A DNA stretch of 64,000 nt, taken from assembly GCA_050184415.1 (NCBI GenBank), contig JBFXAJ010000002.1, positions 1 to 64,000 of the forward strand, given 5' to 3'. The DNA comes from JADLGL01 sp050184415 (lineage in GTDB: Bacteria; Pseudomonadota; Alphaproteobacteria; Rhizobiales; Kaistiaceae). Below the pieces are notes generated by a model. The model was not told where the DNA came from and searched no databases. It saw only the letters and a program-made list of their open reading frames with translations. A program made the position numbers and the translations under genes. This document shows, in pieces, positions 60,645 to 64,000 of the stretch (its first letter is position 1; every line of letters starts with the position of its first letter).

Positions 60645-63572
60645 ATGACCGAAGGATCTGGAGGAGCCGTGGCGCTTCTGCGTCGCCTAGTCGTGGTGGT
60701 CGCAGCCGCCTTCGCCGTGCTCAGCGGCTTCGCCGGGCCGGCGGCTGCGCTCGACCCGCTCGCCGTTCCGCTCGACGACCAGACGCTCGACCTCACCCCG
60801 GCGCTCGATCTCTACCAGGAAGAGGGCGCGCAGCTTTTCGTGCAGACCGCGCCCGACGCCCTCGGCGTCGTCCGCCGCGTCCAGGTGAGCTCCGTCAACG
60901 CCGGGACTCCGGTCTCCTATTGGGCGGTCTTCGCGCTCGTCAACAATGGCGACACCCAGATCGATCGCCTCCTGGTCGCGCCGCATTTCCGGCTGACCGG
61001 GTCGGGGCTGATCTGGCCCGACCTCGGCGGCTCGCGCATCGTCGCCGTCAACTCGATGAGCGGTCTCGAGCCCGAGCGGCAGCTCAGCCAGGAGGCCGAC
61101 GTTTTCCGCATCACGCTCGATCCGGGTTCGGTCGCGACCTTCGCGGTGGAGCTGCGGACGCCGCAGCTCCCGGCGCTCCAGCTCTGGGAGGCCGACAACT
61201 ACAAGGACGCCGTCAACAGCTACACGCTGTTCCGCGGCATCGTCCTCGGCATTTCGGGCCTCCTTGCCCTCCTCCTCACCATCGTCTTCGTGGTGAAGGG
61301 CACCGCGCTGTTCCCGGCTGCGGCGGGCCTCGCCTGGGCGGTGCTCGCCTATCTCTGCGTTGAGTTCGGCTTCTGGAACCGCGTGACGCAGATCCAGCCC
61401 GGCGACGACCAGATCTGGCGCGCCGTCGCCGAGGTCCTCCTCTCGGCGGCCCTCGTCATCTTCACCTACACCTATCTCCATCTCGGACGCTGGCACGTCC
61501 GCTATTCCCACCTCACGATCGCCTGGCTCGTGGGACTCATGATCGTGCTCGGCATCGCCGTCATCGAGCCGTCGATCGGCGCCGGGATCGCACGTCTCTC
61601 CTTTGGCGCAACCGTCCTTGCCGGCGCCGCCGTCATCGTCTGGCTCGCGACGCGCCGGTTCGACCGCGCCGTCATGCTGATCCCGACCTGGATCCTGCTC
61701 ATCGTCTGGGTCGGCTCCGCCGGCCTGTCGGTCCTTGGCGTCATCGACGGCGACATCATCCAGCCGGCGCTCGCCGCCGGTCTCGTCCTCATCGTGCTCC
61801 TCATCGGCTTCACCGTGATGCAGCACGCCTTTGCCGGCGGCTCGGTGGTCCAGGGGCCGATCGACGACACCGAGCGCCGCGCCCTCGCTTTGATCGGCGC
61901 CGGCGACATCATCTGGGACTGGGACGTCGAGCGCGACCGCATCCAGGTCGGCCCGGAGGCCGACGAACTCCTCGGCCTCGAGAAGGGCTCGCTGAGCGCG
62001 CCCTCGCTCGACTGGATCGAATTCATGCATCCCGGCGACCGCGATCGCTTCAAGGCGATGCTCGACGCGATCGTCGAGGTCCGCCGCGGCCGCATCAACC
62101 TCGAGTTCCGCATCCGGGCGGAGGACGGTCATTACCGCTGGTTCCTGCTCCGCGCCCGCCCGGTCCTCGGCGCCGACCGCGAGGTGCTGCGCTGCGTCGG
62201 CACGCTGTTCGACATCACCGAGGAGCGGGTCGCCGAGGAGCGCCTCCTCCACGATTCGGTGCGGGACAATCTCACCGGCCTGCCCAATCGCCAGCTCTTC
62301 ATCGACCGCCTTGGCGCTGCGCTCACGAGATCCTCCACAGAAGGCGCGACCCGCCCGTCGGTTCTCGTGGTCGACCTCGACGGGTTCAAGCAGATCAACG
62401 ACACGCTGGGCATGTCGGTCGGCGACTCCATCCTCCTGACGATCTCCCGCCGGCTGACGCGGCTCATCAAGGCCCAGGACACGCTGGCGCGCCTTGCCGG
62501 CGACCAGTTCGGCCTCATCCTCCTTTCCGAATCGCAGGCCGAGCAGATCGCCGCCTTCGCCGAGTCAGTCCGGCGGGCGATCCGGAGCCCGATCGCGTTC
62601 GGCGAGAAGGAGATCCTGCCGACGGCATCGATCGGCCTGGCGCTGCCCGATGACAAGCAGAAGAAGCCGCTCGACGCCGCCGAGCTCGTGAAGGATGCCG
62701 AGATCGGCATGTACCACGCCAAACGGCACGGCGGTGACCGCATCGAGGCGTTCCGGCCGGCGCTCCGGCAGGTCGGTGCCGACATGTCGTCGATGGAGGC
62801 CGATCTCAAGCGCGCCCTCGGCCGCGAGGAGATCAAGATCCTCTATCAGCCGGTCGTCCGGCTGTTCGACCGCTCGATCGCCGGCTTCGAGGCGCTGGTG
62901 CGCTGGGACCATCCGAAGCACGGCCGCATCCCGCCGTCCGATTTCGTCCCGCTCGCCGAGCGCAGCGGGCTCATTTCGCAGCTCGGCCTGTTCGTGCTCG
63001 AGCGCGCGACGAAGCAGCTCTCCGACTGGCAGCACGAGGCGCGGATCAATTTCCCGCTGTTCGTCTCGGTGAACATTTCGAGCCGGGAGCTCCTCCGCCA
63101 TGATCTCATCACCGACGTGAAGTCGGTGCTGGTCCGCGCCAACATCGATCGCGGCTCGCTGAAGCTCGAGCTCACCGAAAGCATCGTGATGGAGAATCCG
63201 GAGCACTCCTCGCAGGTGCTCAACCGCATCCGCGAGCTCGGCGCCGGCCTCTCGCTCGACGATTTCGGTACCGGCTATTCGTCGCTCGCCTACCTCCAGC
63301 GCTTCCCGTTCGACACGCTCAAGATCGACAAGAGTTTTGTCCGCGGCCAGGCGGGCGGGGCGCGCGAGGTCATCCTCCGCTCGATCGTCAATCTCGCGCA
63401 TGACCTCGACATGGATGTCGTGGCCGAGGGCGCGGAGGCCGAGGACGAGGTCGCCGAGCTCGTCGATCTTGGCTGCGAGTATGCGCAGGGCTACATCTTC
63501 GGCGCGCCGATGGCCGCTACGGATGCGTCCAAGCTCCTCCTTCGCGAGAAGAGCCTCGCGATCCCGGCCTAG
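60645..63572 (+). CDS. Membrane GGDEF-EAL protein with PAS domain and 7TM sensor
   Basis: 975 aa. Signal/TM helix (~11-35), extracytoplasmic beta domain (~36-190, 7TMR-DISM-like), seven TM helices (~198-400), PAS (~412-530), GGDEF-like (~535-700) and EAL (~715-965). The GGDEF active site is degenerate: LARLAGDQFGLIL, AGDQF in place of GGDEF. The EAL site is intact: FEALVRW, ELTESIVMENPE, DDFGTGYSSLAYLQ, DTLKIDKSFV. So it should be a c-di-GMP phosphodiesterase whose GGDEF domain may bind GTP. The partner ispH follows. ATG 60645; GTG 60669 is an alternative with a GGAGGAG just before it. Confidence 0.9.
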   Translation: MTEGSGGAVALLRRLVVVVAAAFAVLSGFAGPAAALDPLAVPLDDQTLDLTPALDLYQEEGAQLFVQTAPDALGVVRRVQVSSVNAGTPVSYWAVFALVNNGDTQIDRLLVAPHFRLTGSGLIWPDLGGSRIVAVNSMSGLEPERQLSQEADVFRITLDPGSVATFAVELRTPQLPALQLWEADNYKDAVNSYTLFRGIVLGISGLLALLLTIVFVVKGTALFPAAAGLAWAVLAYLCVEFGFWNRVTQIQPGDDQIWRAVAEVLLSAALVIFTYTYLHLGRWHVRYSHLTIAWLVGLMIVLGIAVIEPSIGAGIARLSFGATVLAGAAVIVWLATRRFDRAVMLIPTWILLIVWVGSAGLSVLGVIDGDIIQPALAAGLVLIVLLIGFTVMQHAFAGGSVVQGPIDDTERRALALIGAGDIIWDWDVERDRIQVGPEADELLGLEKGSLSAPSLDWIEFMHPGDRDRFKAMLDAIVEVRRGRINLEFRIRAEDGHYRWFLLRARPVLGADREVLRCVGTLFDITEERVAEERLLHDSVRDNLTGLPNRQLFIDRLGAALTRSSTEGATRPSVLVVDLDGFKQINDTLGMSVGDSILLTISRRLTRLIKAQDTLARLAGDQFGLILLSESQAEQIAAFAESVRRAIRSPIAFGEKEILPTASIGLALPDDKQKKPLDAAELVKDAEIGMYHAKRHGGDRIEAFRPALRQVGADMSSMEADLKRALGREEIKILYQPVVRLFDRSIAGFEALVRWDHPKHGRIPPSDFVPLAERSGLISQLGLFVLERATKQLSDWQHEARINFPLFVSVNISSRELLRHDLITDVKSVLVRANIDRGSLKLELTESIVMENPEHSSQVLNRIRELGAGLSLDDFGTGYSSLAYLQRFPFDTLKIDKSFVRGQAGGAREVILRSIVNLAHDLDMDVVAEGAEAEDEVAELVDLGCEYAQGYIFGAPMAATDASKLLLREKSLAIPA

Positions 63573-63588
63573 GCCCGGTACTGACGAG

Positions 63589-64000
63589 ATGATGATCGCC
63601 GAGACCGCCACCGATGCCGTCCGTCCGGACGCGAAGCCGACATTGCGCGTGCTGCTGTGCTCGCCGCGCGGCTTCTGCGCGGGCGTCGACCGCGCGATCC
63701 AGATCGTGGAGCTGGCCTTGCAGCGGTTCGGCGCGCCGGTCTATGTGCGCCACGAGATCGTGCACAACAGGTTCGTGGTCGAGACGCTCAAGGCGAAGGG
63801 CGCGATCTTCGTCGAAGAGCTCGACGAGATCCCCGAGACGGCGCAGCCGGTGATCTTTTCCGCCCACGGCGTCGCCAAAGCCGTGCCTGAAACGGCGCGT
63901 CACCGGAATCTGTTCCCGATCGACGCGACCTGCCCGCTCGTGACCAAGGTCCACCGCGAGGCCGAGATCCATTTCCGGCGCGGCCGCGAGATCGTCCTGA
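63589..64000 (+). CDS. ispH: 4-hydroxy-3-methylbut-2-enyl diphosphate reductase, 5' part
   Basis: Partial at the right edge: first 137 codons. IspH makes IPP and DMAPP from HMBPP, last step of the MEP pathway. Visible: VLLCSPRGFCAGVDRAIQIV with the first cluster Cys, VYVRHEIVHNRFVVETLKAK, IFSAHGVAKAVPETA, and ATCPLVTKVH with the second Cys. The third Cys and C-terminus lie outside. ATG 63589 and ATG 63592 are both possible. Confidence 0.95.
   Translation, partial: MMIAETATDAVRPDAKPTLRVLLCSPRGFCAGVDRAIQIVELALQRFGAPVYVRHEIVHNRFVVETLKAKGAIFVEELDEIPETAQPVIFSAHGVAKAVPETARHRNLFPIDATCPLVTKVHREAEIHFRRGREIVL

Overview
The window is a high-GC chromosomal segment of an alphaproteobacterium, most likely of the order Hyphomicrobiales (Rhizobiales). 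Evidence: the 5' part of an alphaproteobacterial 16S rRNA gene at the left edge; the GANTC methylase CcrM; the F0 operon order atpI-atpB-atpE-b'-b; a NadQ-type regulator with nadABC; an alphaproteobacterial LexA box (GTTC-N7-GTTC); EcfG-type stress promoters (GGAAC-N16/17-CGTT); and several families largely confined to this order (TIGR02301, the SleB-like hydrolase next to ppdK). Almost every base is coding, and GTG or TTG starts and 4-bp stop/start overlaps are common.

Layout. 1-760: start of an rRNA operon read leftward, with a consensus promoter and boxA leader. 1.2-5.9 kb: M23 envelope peptidase, two methyltransferases (one is UbiG) and a glycosyltransferase-like protein. 6-13.2 kb: accessory block with two receiver-domain proteins behind an EcfG-type promoter, two luciferase-like oxidoreductases, an orphan cox subunit IV-like protein, a TetR/ABC exporter module, and a decayed HicA/DUF1902 toxin-antitoxin pair. 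13.4-16.2 kb: secreted collagen-like protein, Nudix hydrolase and small proteins. 16.3-24.7 kb: mostly same-strand run of an MGS-amidohydrolase fusion, YgfZ, HD hydrolase, dual-specificity-type phosphatase, NadQ regulator, ppdK and a cell-wall hydrolase. 24.9-29.7 kb: frameshifted secreted-protein gene and the nadABC operon, preceded by a 25-bp palindrome that overlaps its -10 box. 29.7-31 kb: intergenic palindromic elements and a stress-type DUF3096 gene. 31-36.5 kb (minus): DUF2007, TrmN6-like, SppA, a small protein, glyQ and glyS. 36.6-40.8 kb (plus): ispB, TPR protein, ispE, moaB. 40.8-43.5 kb: dead ABC substrate-binding gene, LexA-boxed radical SAM gene, rnhB. 43.8-46.6 kb (minus): F0 ATP synthase operon. 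46.7-53.8 kb (plus): DUF721/DciA-like, two DsbA-like proteins, SMC, VapBC, MutY. 53.8-54.9 kb (minus): ccrM. 55-64 kb (plus): VWA protein with five repeated modules, thrC, M16 peptidase, GNAT, a 7TM-PAS-GGDEF-EAL protein, and ispH cut by the window end.

How the genes connect. The clearest regulatory circuit is NadQ (19.9 kb) with the palindrome in front of nadA (29.65 kb). IspB, IspE and IspH serve isoprenoid and quinone synthesis, and UbiG finishes ubiquinone. CcrM, SMC, MutY, RnhB and the LexA-boxed radical SAM protein form a scattered genome-maintenance set. No phage, transposase, CRISPR array or tRNA gene was seen. No large new multi-gene system is evident; the most unusual single items are the MGS-amidohydrolase fusion, the collagen-like secreted protein, the VWA multi-module protein, the nested palindromic intergenic elements and the promoter/operator sites that can be read directly.
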